In this document: positions 55,403 through 63,866 of the stretch, in pieces
How the letters are laid out: each line of letters opens with the position of its first letter
Numbering within the stretch: position 1 is the first letter of the stretch
Assembly (NCBI GenBank): GCA_017621225.1
Contig: JAGATN010000037.1
Span: 156,041 to 220,040 of the forward strand
Source of the DNA: Muribaculaceae bacterium
GTDB taxonomy: Bacteria; Bacteroidota; Bacteroidia; Bacteroidales; Muribaculaceae
Reading direction: 5' to 3'
DNA: 64,000 nucleotides
Program-made: the position numbers and the translations under genes
The notes under the pieces: generated by a model
Told to the model about the DNA's origin: nothing
The model's database searches: none
The model's input: only the letters and a program-made list of their open reading frames with translations

Positions 55403-56256
55403 TCGGCCGGTTCTCCTTCATTGAAAGTTATGGTAAGTCCGCCCATCACCGACGGCACCAGAAACTCAAAAGTCGCCTTGCCGCTCGATGCCACGTCGAC
55501 AGCGCCATCAACGCTACATGCATACGATTTGGCATTTTGCCCTTCCATTCCCATCGTCGCCACACCGTCACCCGATATTGCTGCCACCGAACCTGACATC
55601 GAAATATTTGCCGACTCAATAACGATTTCGCCCCATTTCGACGACTTAAATTTGATACATACCGTATTGTCGTCATTGGCCGACACCGCTATGCTTTGAT
55701 CCGCATCGGTCATTCCCTGTGGGAAATATTGTGCCTTGGCAACCGTGTGACCATTGTATGTGCCTGCAATCAAATATTTAAACTGCGACTCCGGCAGCGC
55801 ACCCTCATACAGAGTTATGTCAGTGCCACCCATTACGGCCGGTATCGAAAACTCAAACGTGGATGTCTTTGTCGATTTATCGACCAACGCATTAAGAGTG
55901 CATTCATACTCTTTGGGCTGCGCTCCACCCATGCCCATCGACGTTTTGCCCGATCCGCTTATACGGTATTTCCCATCCGATTCGGTGACCGTGGCATTCA
56001 GAACTTCAAATGCGCCCAACGACGAGGAATCGTACGACACGCCAACCTGATTCATTCCCATTCGGGTAACGGTCAATGACTGGTCAAGATATATCTGATT
56101 TTTGAAATACGTCGAGTTGGCTACCGAATACCCGTTGTAGTCAGACGCCACATTAACTGAAAGATCATTGTCCCTCTCGTCATCATTGCCACATGAAGTC
56201 AAAAATGGCAATAGCATACACACTCCGAAGCTGAAAAAAATGTTTTTAACGTTCAT
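55399..56256 (-). CDS. Lipoprotein with two calycin-like domains, first gene of the haem operon
   Basis: The 285-residue protein has a signal peptide with lipobox FLTSC and Cys22. The mature part is a tandem duplication: residues of about 38-150 and 163-280 share the order YNGYSVANSTYF / YNGHTVAKAQYF, GKTSMGMGG / GVATMGMEG, and FEFSIPAVMGGTDITLYEG / FEFLVPSVMGGLTITFNEG. This is the calycin-like (lipocalin-related) family of Bacteroidota lipoproteins, which often accompany haem-uptake genes. A lipocalin-like barrel could hold haem or a related porphyrin. It overlaps hmuY by four bases and lies 33 bases behind the operon promoter, so it leads the seven-gene unit. Confidence 0.8.
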   Translation of the reverse strand: MNVKNIFFSFGVCMLLPFLTSCGNDDERDNDLSVNVASDYNGYSVANSTYFKNQIYLDQSLTVTRMGMNQVGVSYDSSSLGAFEVLNATVTESDGKYRISGSGKTSMGMGGAQPKEYECTLNALVDKSTKTSTFEFSIPAVMGGTDITLYEGALPESQFKYLIAGTYNGHTVAKAQYFPQGMTDADQSIAVSANDDNTVCIKFKSSKWGEIVIESANISMSGSVAAISGDGVATMGMEGQNAKSYACSVDGAVDVASSGKATFEFLVPSVMGGLTITFNEGEPAE

Positions 56257-56261
56257 AATAT

Positions 56262-56320
56262 CATCGTTTATTGTTGATTTTTACGATGCAAAATTACCTA
56301 CGGCAAAAACGCCTCACAAT
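56262..56320 (-). promoter_or_regulatory. Promoter of the haem operon
   Basis: On the minus strand ATTG (56317-56320), 20 bases, then TAATTTTG (56289-56296) form a good promoter, 33 bases before the first gene. CATCGT (56262-56267) and ACGATG (56283-56288) make a spaced inverted repeat over the start of the transcript. No recognisable Fur box was seen. Confidence 0.65.
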
Positions 56321-56399
56321 ACTCATTTTAAGTGAAATTAACACAACAAAACGCCCGTTCAATACCCAAAAACAATTAGACAAGCCATATTTGCACCGA

Positions 56400-56465
56400 A
56401 ACGCATCCCCGCGACGATGATGGCAGGCGCGCCCCATAGCTATGCCGCGCGCCGACGAACGCATC
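56400..56465. promoter_or_regulatory. GC-rich 28-bp palindrome flanked by direct repeats
   Basis: The 28-bp sequence at 56426-56453 reads GGCGCGC-cc-CATAG-CTATG-cc-GCGCGCC, symmetric except for two central-arm mismatch pairs. The 8-base direct repeat AACGCATC flanks it at 56400-56407 and 56458-56465. It is a GC-rich island in an otherwise AT-rich intergenic region between the divergent haem operon and rimP operon. No gene or terminator explains it. The rest of this 400-base gap holds only the two promoters and the rimP leader hairpin. Confidence 0.5.
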
Positions 56466-56559
56466 GGCCGTGCAAGGGTTAAATTTCAATATAATATGTT
56501 ATTTTTTAGTTAATAATTTTGTTTTATTGCGACCAACCACACTAAAAAGCCCTAATTAG

Positions 56560-56591
56560 ATTGCTTATTGCAAAATATTTCACTACCTTTG
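56560..56591 (+). promoter_or_regulatory. Promoter of the rimP-nusA-infB operon
   Basis: ATTG (56560-56563), 20 bases, then TACCTTTG (56584-56591) form a strong promoter, with the expected transcript start near 56598. Confidence 0.75.
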
Positions 56592-56607
56592 CATCACATT
56601 AAGTCAC

Positions 56608-56634
56608 GGAGGAGGCTCAAAGCTTCCTCCTTTT
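56608..56634 (+). promoter_or_regulatory. Terminator-like hairpin at the start of the rimP leader
   Basis: GGAGGAGGCT (56608-56617) pairs with AGCTTCCTCC (56621-56630) over 10 bp with one G-U pair and a 3-base CAA loop. TTTTATTTAT follows. It sits about 10 bases after the expected transcript start and 28 bases before the rimP start, so it looks like an attenuator for the operon that encodes NusA itself. Confidence 0.65.
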
Positions 56635-56658
56635 ATTTATATACATAGATAACATACA

Positions 56659-57129
56659 ATGATTGACAAACAGTTGTTGACCCAAACCGTAGAGGATGCC
56701 ATAGCTTCGACCGATGCTTTCATAGTCGACATAAAGGTAACGCCCGACAATTTCATAACCGTGGAAATAGACAGCAATACGGGCATCGACATCGATACGT
56801 GCGCCGACATAACGCGCAAAATCGAATCGGTATTCGACCGCGACAAAGAAGATTATGAACTTGAAGTTGGCTCGGCCGGACTGACATCGCCATTCAAGGT
56901 AAAAGGACAATATCTGAAAAACATAGGTAACGAAGTGGAAGTGCTCACGCGCGACGGCCGAAAGCTGCACGGCACGCTCACCGAAGTGGGCGACGACGAC
57001 ACATTCACCATCGCCATACCGACAAAAATAAAAGAGCCGGGCATGAAGCGCCCGACGATAGTCGACAAGCCTGAAACATTCAACGTTGCCGACGTAAAAG
57101 AAGTGAAATATTTAATAAAATTCAAATAA
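56659..57129 (+). CDS. rimP: Ribosome maturation factor RimP
   Basis: The 156-residue protein helps mature the 30S ribosomal subunit. The family blocks are VTPDNFITVEIDSNTGIDIDTC near residue 28 and YELEVGSAGLTSPFKVKGQY near 71, the typical 'EVSSPG' region in its Bacteroidota form, followed by the C-terminal SH3-like domain. It is the first gene of the conserved rimP-nusA-infB cluster, 13 bases before nusA. A terminator-like hairpin precedes it in the leader, so its expression may be set by early transcription termination. Confidence 0.92.
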   Translation: MIDKQLLTQTVEDAIASTDAFIVDIKVTPDNFITVEIDSNTGIDIDTCADITRKIESVFDRDKEDYELEVGSAGLTSPFKVKGQYLKNIGNEVEVLTRDGRKLHGTLTEVGDDDTFTIAIPTKIKEPGMKRPTIVDKPETFNVADVKEVKYLIKFK

Positions 57130-57142
57130 AGACATTAACACC

Positions 57143-58402
57143 ATGGCTAAAAAAGAGGAAGCTCCCAATATGGTGGAGCGTTTTGCCGAGTTCAAAGAGT
57201 TGAAGAACATTGACAAAACCACTATGATAAGCGTGCTCGAAGAATCTTTCCGCAACGTATTGGCAAAGATGTTCGGCACCGACGAAAACCTCGACGTAAT
57301 CATGAACCCCGACAAGGGCGACGTTCAGATTTTCCAGAATCTCGAAGTGGTGCCCGACGGCGAGGTTACCGACCCGAACACCCAGATAAGCCTCAGTGAC
57401 GCGCGCGCCGACCAAGACCCAGACGTGGAAATCGGAGAAGAACATACAAAGGAGATAATTTTTGCCGACTTCGGACGTCGCGCCATATTGACACTGCGCC
57501 AAACGCTGCAATCAAAGATTCTCGACCTCCAAAAAGAGGCCATATACACCAAATTCAAGGAACTCGAAGGCGAACTCGTATCGGGCGAGGTGTACCAGAC
57601 ATGGTCGAAAGAAACATTGCTGCTTGACGATGACAAAAACGAGCTGTTGCTGCCGAAGTCGGAATCGATTCCCGGCGACTTCTTCCGCAAAGGCGAAACG
57701 GTAAGAGCCGTGGTGTCGAACGTTGACAACAAAAACAATAATCCCAAGATCACCGTATCGCGTACGAGCGACAACTTCCTTCGCCGCCTTTTCGAGCTCG
57801 AAGTTCCCGAAATTCACGACGGCCTGATAAACATACGGGCAGTGGCCCGCATCCCGGGTGAACGCGCAAAGATAGCCGTAGAGAGCTACGACGAGCGCAT
57901 CGACCCCGTGGGAGCCTGCGTGGGCGTGAAGGGATCGCGCATCCATGGCATCGTGCGCGAGCTGCGCAACGAAAACATCGACGTGATCAACTACACTTCC
58001 AATCCGTCGCTTTTCATACAGCGCGCACTCAGCCCCGCAAAGATTTCGTCGATACGCCTCGACGAAGAAGAAAAGAAAGCCGAAGTGTTCCTTCGCCCCG
58101 ACGAAGTGTCGCTTGCCATCGGCAAAGGCGGCCTGAACATAAAGCTGGCATCGATGCTCACGGGATATGTGATCGACGTTTATCGCGATACCGAAGAAGC
58201 GTTTGAAGAAGACATTTACCTTGACGAATTCAAGGACGAAATAGACGAATGGGTAATCGACGCCCTCAAAAACATAGGATGCGTAACCGCAAAAAGCGTG
58301 TTGTCGGCACCCAGACAGATGCTCATCGACAAGGCCGACCTCGAAGAAGATACCGTCGACCAAGTTCTCAACATATTAAAAGCCGAATTCGAGGAAGATT
58401 AA
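57143..58402 (+). CDS. nusA: Transcription termination/antitermination factor NusA
   Basis: The 419-residue protein binds RNA polymerase and RNA and controls pausing and termination. The N-terminal domain (about 1-125) is followed by an S1 domain (about 135-205; GEVYQTWSKETLLL, SESIPGDFFRKGE). The two KH domains follow (about 215-350; RIPGERAKIAVES, DPVGACVGVKGSRI, and LAIGKGGLNIKLAS). The C-terminal tail (about 355-419) is short and lacks the long acidic repeats of the E. coli protein, as usual for Bacteroidota. It lies in the rimP-nusA-infB operon, downstream of a terminator-like leader hairpin that NusA might itself affect. Confidence 0.95.
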   Translation: MAKKEEAPNMVERFAEFKELKNIDKTTMISVLEESFRNVLAKMFGTDENLDVIMNPDKGDVQIFQNLEVVPDGEVTDPNTQISLSDARADQDPDVEIGEEHTKEIIFADFGRRAILTLRQTLQSKILDLQKEAIYTKFKELEGELVSGEVYQTWSKETLLLDDDKNELLLPKSESIPGDFFRKGETVRAVVSNVDNKNNNPKITVSRTSDNFLRRLFELEVPEIHDGLINIRAVARIPGERAKIAVESYDERIDPVGACVGVKGSRIHGIVRELRNENIDVINYTSNPSLFIQRALSPAKISSIRLDEEEKKAEVFLRPDEVSLAIGKGGLNIKLASMLTGYVIDVYRDTEEAFEEDIYLDEFKDEIDEWVIDALKNIGCVTAKSVLSAPRQMLIDKADLEEDTVDQVLNILKAEFEED

Positions 58403-58473
58403 TCAATCGCTCCAAGAGTTTCAAGGCCGTGCCATGTCAATAAATTAAATACCGACAACCTGTTAGATTATAT

Positions 58474-61386
58474 ATGACGAAAACAAAAATCAGTAAAGTT
58501 GCAAAAGATTTCAATGTAGCCCTGCCAACGGTTATTGAATTTTTGCGCAAAAAAGACATCACAATCGAGGACAATCCCAATGCAAGAATCGATGAAGATG
58601 TCTACAACCTCCTTGTCAAGGAGTTTAAACCCGACCGCGAACAAAAAAGCCGGTCGGAGCAATTATCATCCGAACGACATAAAGAAAAAGAAAAAACCAA
58701 AGCCGCTCCGACAGGAAAAGCCGAGGAAATAAAAATAAACGTACAGCTGTCTTCAATGCCCAAAGTAGTGGGCCACATCGATCTTGACAAAAAGAACGAA
58801 CCGGTAGCCGCCAAGCCCGAACCAAAGCCGGCTCAACCCGCCATGCCCGCAAAACCGGCCGAACCGGAAAAGAAAGCTGACACAAAGCCCGCAGAACCAC
58901 AAAAATCGCCGGAACCGCGATCCGCCAAGATGGAGGAAAAGAAAATAGAAACAAAACCAACAATGCCGAAACCCGCTCCCGCCGAAAAGCCAAAAGAACA
59001 GACTAAGCCTTCGCCCGTAAAAGAGGAGGCGAAAGCTCCGGCTACCGTAAAGATCGAGCAACCCGTAAAGCCGGCTCCCGAACAAAAAGCAGCTCCCAAA
59101 CCTGCTCCCGAACCGGCAAAGCCTGCCGAACCCGAAGTGTTTACAGTAGGCATACCCAAAAACGGCCCATCGATCAACGTAATAGGCAAGATAGACCTTT
59201 CGGCCATAAATCAGTCGACCCGTCCGAAAAAGAAAAGCAAGGAAGAAAAGCGCAACGAACGCATAGCAAAAGACCGCGCGGCCGAAGGTGCCAACGGCTC
59301 GTCGGACCGCAAGAAGCGCAAGCGCATAACGGGCAAGGAGAAAGTTGACATCGAAAAGACGTCGCAAAACAACCAGCAAGGCCCGAAGCAGCAAGGTGGC
59401 GGCAACGCACACGGCGGCAACCAGCGACGCGAACGCGGCAACAAGGACAACCGTCAGCGACGCCCCATACACACCGAAGTCAATGAGGAGGATGTACAGA
59501 AGCAGGTAAAGGAAACCCTGGCACGACTCACCAACAAAGACAAGGGCCAGAAGAAGGGTGCAAAATGGCGTAAGGAAAAACGCGAAGCCTTCGCATCGCG
59601 CGAACGTGAAGCCATAGAGCTCGAAGAAGCCGAAAGCAAGGTGCTGAAGCTTACCGAATTCGTTACGGCAAACGACCTCGCATCGATGATGGACGTGCCC
59701 GTCAACAACGTAATAGGCACCTGCATGAGCCTTGGCGTTATGGTGTCGATAAACCAGCGCCTCGACGCAGAGACCATCAACATCGTGGCTGAAGAATTCG
59801 GATTCAAAACCGAATACGTATCGGCCGAAGTGGTTGAGGCAATAGCTCAGGAAGAAGATTCGGAAGACGATCTCACCTCACGTCCACCGATAGTTACCGT
59901 GATGGGTCACGTAGACCACGGCAAGACGTCGCTGCTCGACTACATACGCAACGCAAACGTGATAGCCGGCGAAGCCGGTGGCATAACCCAGCACATCGGA
60001 GCATACAACGTTAAGCTCTCCGACGGACGACGCATAACGTTCCTCGACACTCCGGGTCACGAAGCATTCACGGCCATGCGTGCCCGTGGTGCAAAAGTGA
60101 CCGACCTGTGTATAATAATCGTGGCAGCCGACGACAACGTGATGCCGCAGACCGTCGAAGCCATCAACCACGCATCGGCGGCAGGAGTGCCCATCGTTTT
60201 CGCCATCAACAAGATAGACAAGCCGGCAGCAAACCCCGACAAGGTGAAGGAAGAACTGGCCAACATGAACTATCTCGTCGAGGAATGGGGCGGCAAATAC
60301 CAGTCGCAGGACATCTCGGCCAAGAAAGGAACCGGCGTCGACGAGCTTATGGAAAAGGTGCTTCTCGAAGCCGAAATGCTCGACCTCAAGGCCAACCCCA
60401 ACCGTAAGGCCACCGGTTCGATAATAGAATCGTCGCTCGACAAAGGCCGAGGCTACGTAGCCACAGTGCTCGTGCAGAACGGAACGCTCCACGTGGGCGA
60501 CACCATACTCGTCGGCACGCATTACGGCAAAATAAAAGCGATGTTCAACGAACGCAACCAGCGCATAAAGGAAGCAGGCCCCGCAGCTCCGGCCCTGATA
60601 CTCGGTCTGAACGGCGCTCCTACGGCCGGCGACACATTCAACGTGATGGACTCGGAACAGGAAGCACGCGAAATAGCCAACAAACGCGAACAGCTACAAC
60701 GCGAACTCGGCCTCTGCACCAAGAAGATATTAACCCTCGAGGACATAGGCCGCCGTCGCGCAATAGGCAACTTCCAAGAGCTGAACATAATAGTGAAGGG
60801 CGACGTAGACGGCTCAATAGAAGCATTGTCCGACTCGCTCATAAAACTATCGACCGAAGAAATACAAGTCAACGTGCTGCATAAGGCCGTCGGCGAAATT
60901 TCGGAAAGCGACGTAACACTGGCAGCCGCATCCGATGCCATCATCATAGGCTTCCAGGTGCGCCCGTCGTTGGCCGCCCGTCGAGCCGCCGAACGCGAAG
61001 GCGTAGAAATACGTCTGTATTCAGTGATATATCAGGCAATCGAAGAAGTGAAAGACGCCATGGCCGGAATGCTTGCCCCCGACATCAAGGAAGAAGTTAC
61101 CGGTACGGCCGAAGTGCTTCAGACATACCACATTTCAAAGGTGGGCACTATTGCCGGATGTATCGTGCGCGAAGGCCGCATCAAGCGTTCGTGCAAGATT
61201 CGCCTCATTCGCGAAGGCATCGTGAAATATACCGGCGAACTCGGATCGCTGAAACGATTCAAGGACGACGTAAAAGAAGTGGTATCGGGCTACGACTGCG
61301 GTCTGAACATTGCCGGATACAACGACATTCACGAAGGCGACATGATAGAAGCCTACGAAGAAGTGGAAGTGAAGAAAACACTTTAA
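58474..61386 (+). CDS. infB: Translation initiation factor IF-2
   Basis: The 970-residue GTPase places initiator tRNA on the 30S subunit and joins the subunits. The short IF2-N domain ([21 protein letters not shown]) opens the protein. A long Pro/Lys/Ala/Glu-rich disordered linker runs from about 50 to 330, followed by a second helical domain near 390-450. The G domain has GHVDHGKTS near 477, DTPGHEAF near 526 and NKID near 579. Domains II-IV end with the fMet-tRNA-binding region ([19 protein letters not shown] near 943). It follows nusA by 71 bases in the conserved cluster and precedes folK by 22 bases. Confidence 0.96.
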   Translation: MTKTKISKVAKDFNVALPTVIEFLRKKDITIEDNPNARIDEDVYNLLVKEFKPDREQKSRSEQLSSERHKEKEKTKAAPTGKAEEIKINVQLSSMPKVVGHIDLDKKNEPVAAKPEPKPAQPAMPAKPAEPEKKADTKPAEPQKSPEPRSAKMEEKKIETKPTMPKPAPAEKPKEQTKPSPVKEEAKAPATVKIEQPVKPAPEQKAAPKPAPEPAKPAEPEVFTVGIPKNGPSINVIGKIDLSAINQSTRPKKKSKEEKRNERIAKDRAAEGANGSSDRKKRKRITGKEKVDIEKTSQNNQQGPKQQGGGNAHGGNQRRERGNKDNRQRRPIHTEVNEEDVQKQVKETLARLTNKDKGQKKGAKWRKEKREAFASREREAIELEEAESKVLKLTEFVTANDLASMMDVPVNNVIGTCMSLGVMVSINQRLDAETINIVAEEFGFKTEYVSAEVVEAIAQEEDSEDDLTSRPPIVTVMGHVDHGKTSLLDYIRNANVIAGEAGGITQHIGAYNVKLSDGRRITFLDTPGHEAFTAMRARGAKVTDLCIIIVAADDNVMPQTVEAINHASAAGVPIVFAINKIDKPAANPDKVKEELANMNYLVEEWGGKYQSQDISAKKGTGVDELMEKVLLEAEMLDLKANPNRKATGSIIESSLDKGRGYVATVLVQNGTLHVGDTILVGTHYGKIKAMFNERNQRIKEAGPAAPALILGLNGAPTAGDTFNVMDSEQEAREIANKREQLQRELGLCTKKILTLEDIGRRRAIGNFQELNIIVKGDVDGSIEALSDSLIKLSTEEIQVNVLHKAVGEISESDVTLAAASDAIIIGFQVRPSLAARRAAEREGVEIRLYSVIYQAIEEVKDAMAGMLAPDIKEEVTGTAEVLQTYHISKVGTIAGCIVREGRIKRSCKIRLIREGIVKYTGELGSLKRFKDDVKEVVSGYDCGLNIAGYNDIHEGDMIEAYEEVEVKKTL

Positions 61387-61408
61387 CGGCATCCAATCGT
61401 CGATTGGC

Positions 61409-61879
61409 ATGTACACGGCCTACATCAACATAGGATCTAACGTCGGCGACCGCCCTGCTTTAATAGGCAGGACGGTCGCCGCCATTGAAAAGGCACTTGG
61501 CGGCAAAGCCGAGAAAGCGCCGATGTTCGAAAGCGCACCGTGGGGCTACGAGAGCACATTGCCGTTTCTCAACCTCGGCATAGCCATAAGCACCGATTTA
61601 AAGCCGGCGCAACTACTCGACACCCTGCTGCAAATTCAAGCATCGATCGATGCCTCTCCGCACCGCGACGACAAGGGCAACTACGTCGACCGAAAGATCG
61701 ACATCGACCTGATAGCGATGGATTCGATCGTAGTCGATGGAACCGGATCCGACCTCATTCTGCCACATCCGCGCATGCACCTGAGGCCGTTCGTGCTCAT
61801 ACCGATGCGCCACCTCGCGCCCCACTGGATTCACCCCGTACTCCACAAGTCGATCGACGAAATGATATCGGCCTTATAA
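61409..61879 (+). CDS. folK: 2-amino-4-hydroxy-6-hydroxymethyldihydropteridine diphosphokinase
   Basis: The 156-residue enzyme transfers pyrophosphate from ATP to the pterin precursor in folate synthesis. The N-terminal AYINIGSNVGDRPALIGRTV, the block PMFESAPWGYESTLPFLN near residue 38, and the metal-binding DRKIDIDLIAMD near 96 with PHPRMHLRPFVLIPM near 117 are diagnostic. It lies 22 bases after infB on the same strand, with no promoter seen, and is therefore likely the last gene of the rimP-nusA-infB transcript. No link to translation factors is known; the position looks like convenience. Confidence 0.94.
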   Translation: MYTAYINIGSNVGDRPALIGRTVAAIEKALGGKAEKAPMFESAPWGYESTLPFLNLGIAISTDLKPAQLLDTLLQIQASIDASPHRDDKGNYVDRKIDIDLIAMDSIVVDGTGSDLILPHPRMHLRPFVLIPMRHLAPHWIHPVLHKSIDEMISAL

Positions 61880-61946
61880 CAAGGTCATTACCGACAAAAC
61901 AACATCAACCCCCACATACGTATCACTCTAAAAAACAGTAAATACA

Positions 61947-62552
61947 ATGTTTTCAGGCATAGTAGAAGAAGCCGCACAAGTGGTTTCGGCAGTAAAAGAA
62001 GGCGGCAACTTGCACCTAACGGTCAAATGCTCATTTACCGACGAATTAAAAATCGACCAGTCAGTAGCCCACAACGGAGTGTGCCTGACGGTGGTATCGA
62101 TAAACGATGACCAAACGTACACCGTCACCGCCATACAGGAAACACTCGACCGCAGCAACCTCGGCGACATAACGGAAGGATCGCTCATAAACCTCGAGCG
62201 AAGCATGCTGATGAACGGACGACTCGACGGACACATAGTGCAAGGACACGTAGACTGCACCGCCATATGCGATAACGTGGAAGAAATAGAAGGCAGCCGC
62301 TACTACAAATTCCGCTACGCCATAAGCCCCGAACTTGTGCGTAAAGGATACATGACAGTCGAAAAAGGCTCTGTAACCGTCAACGGCGTAAGCCTTACCG
62401 TATGCGACTCCGAGCCCGACAGCTTCCGGGTAGCCATAATACCCTATACGTTCGAGCACACAAATTTCCGCGACATAACCCCTGGAACTCGCGTCAATCT
62501 CGAATTCGACATAATAGGCAAATACCTCGCCCGCCTAAACGAATTGTCGTAA
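61947..62552 (+). CDS. ribE: Riboflavin synthase, alpha chain
   Basis: The 201-residue enzyme converts two molecules of dimethylribityllumazine to riboflavin. It shows two lumazine-binding repeats: repeat 1 starts MFSGIVEEAAQV and has SVAHNGVCLTVVSI near residue 38, and repeat 2 has GHIVQGHVDCTA near 93 and KGSVTVNGVSLTV near 138. The 67-base gap after folK is too short for an FMN riboswitch, and no such element was seen. It may be co-transcribed with folK. A strong terminator follows. Confidence 0.95.
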   Translation: MFSGIVEEAAQVVSAVKEGGNLHLTVKCSFTDELKIDQSVAHNGVCLTVVSINDDQTYTVTAIQETLDRSNLGDITEGSLINLERSMLMNGRLDGHIVQGHVDCTAICDNVEEIEGSRYYKFRYAISPELVRKGYMTVEKGSVTVNGVSLTVCDSEPDSFRVAIIPYTFEHTNFRDITPGTRVNLEFDIIGKYLARLNELS

Positions 62553-62608
62553 CCCGACGACATCCACACACGCGTCAGTCGCCATCCGACCCCTGACGAA
62601 CGGGAAAC

Positions 62609-62649
62609 AGCATTCCCGGAGCTCATCATCTGTCAGCTCCGGGAATGCT
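62609..62649. terminator. Terminator between ribE and rhuM
   Basis: AGCATTCCCGGAGCT (62609-62623) pairs perfectly over 15 bases with AGCTCCGGGAATGCT (62635-62649), with an 11-base loop. It lies between two convergent genes; the T-runs on both sides are short. Confidence 0.82.
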
Positions 62650-62653
62650 TTGC

Positions 62654-63664
62654 TCATACAGATTTATCATTCTGCCTGCCCCCGGCTTTTGCATTTAGCG
62701 CCTTGATGGTTTCGAGATAAGCGCTCTCTACCGGCGATAATTCACGTACTTGGAATAACCGATATTCACGTTCAGCTTTCTCCATAGCCTGTTGGTGACT
62801 TATAGTTCCGGCTCCCTTGAGCAATGCCTCTCCTGTCGACGAAAGGATATTGTCAAGCTGCTGCACATAGTCGCTCATATACATCGGTCGGCGGCGCATT
62901 GCTTGAATCTCGGCAAAATCGAAATATCCTGAAACGAGGTTGTTCAATATTTTTAATTCGTTCTCGCTTAAATAGTTTTTGGCAATCTTAACATCACGCA
63001 ATGTCGGATGGTCACCTTTGAATGAGGTAAGCCCCATTAGAGGAGAGTTGGCATTTGCCCTGTTGAAAATGACCTCTGCCGCAGTGTGACCATGCGCCGC
63101 AAAGTGGAGTTTGTTTTGGACTATCTTGAAGAACTCAACAGAAATGTCAGAACGAGGATCGTAGTCAACGGCGGTTGCATAAAGGTCGAGGACTTGACGA
63201 TACATCACTTTTTCGGAACTTCGTATGTCGCGGATGCGATCAAGAAGTTCACGCCAATAAGCACCGCCTCCATTACCTTTCAATCGTTCGTCGTCCATAG
63301 TGAAACCCTTGACGATATACTCTTTCAACCGCTCCGTTGCCCATCGTCTGAAATGAGTAGCGATAACAGATCGAACTCTATATCCCAACGAAATAATCAT
63401 GTCAAGGTTATAGAACGGAATCTCACGAGAAACCTGCCGATTGCCTTCTTGACGAACCTGTAAGAAATTCTTACAGGTTGCCGTTTCCTCTAATTCGCCA
63501 TCCTCATATATGTTTCGAATATGCTGGACTATGTTTGGGCGAGTTGTCTGATACAACTCTGCCATCTGTTGCTGCGATAGCCAGGCAGTATCACCTGTAA
63601 ACTTAACCTCTATACGGGTTTTGCCATCATCACCTTGATATATGATTATCTGATTGTTGTCCAT
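62654..63664 (-). CDS. RhuM-family protein
   Basis: The 336-residue protein matches the RhuM ('virulence protein') family of unknown function, common on genomic islands and phages. The N-terminal half has an AntA/KilA-like DNA-binding look with WLSQQQMAELYQTTRPNIVQHI near residue 30 and the block IPFYNLDMIISLGYRVRS near 82, then FRRWATERLKEYIVKGF near 105. A Fic-related C-terminal part is indicated by AAHGHTAAEVIFNRA near 193. Codon and base use are AT-richer than those of the neighbouring core genes. It is flanked by the 3' end of an IS30-type transposase, so it was probably acquired. A candidate promoter lies at 63784-63813. Confidence 0.82.
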   Translation of the reverse strand: MDNNQIIIYQGDDGKTRIEVKFTGDTAWLSQQQMAELYQTTRPNIVQHIRNIYEDGELEETATCKNFLQVRQEGNRQVSREIPFYNLDMIISLGYRVRSVIATHFRRWATERLKEYIVKGFTMDDERLKGNGGGAYWRELLDRIRDIRSSEKVMYRQVLDLYATAVDYDPRSDISVEFFKIVQNKLHFAAHGHTAAEVIFNRANANSPLMGLTSFKGDHPTLRDVKIAKNYLSENELKILNNLVSGYFDFAEIQAMRRRPMYMSDYVQQLDNILSSTGEALLKGAGTISHQQAMEKAEREYRLFQVRELSPVESAYLETIKALNAKAGGRQNDKSV

Positions 63665-63783
63665 TATGTTTAACGAGGGTTATATAAGAACTATGTAGTT
63701 GAAGATATGGCGATTAGCGATATGCGTATTAAATTATAGTACTGAATTACAATCAAATACTATTATCACTATGCTCACGAAGA

Positions 63784-63813
63784 CAAAATTACCGAAATAT
63801 TCGTAATGACAAA
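63784..63813 (-). promoter_or_regulatory. Candidate promoter between the IS30-type transposase and rhuM
   Basis: On the minus strand TTTG (63810-63813), 18 bases, then TAATTTTG (63784-63791) form a promoter pointing to rhuM, about 55 bases after the transposase stop. It could be rhuM's own promoter or an outward promoter near the IS end. The leader would be about 115 bases; the rest of the 200-base gap is AT-rich and featureless. Confidence 0.5.
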
Positions 63814-63866
63814 TGAATTCCATCAAATTTTTAACGTCGAAGAACTCTCTCGAAGCCTCCCTACTC

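Noticed and set aside
56257-56330. Fur box at the haem operon promoter
   Set aside because: I could not find a convincing GATAAT-type repeat; only a spaced 6-base inverted repeat is present.
61880-61946. FMN riboswitch before ribE
   Set aside because: The gap is only 67 bases and shows none of the conserved FMN element blocks.
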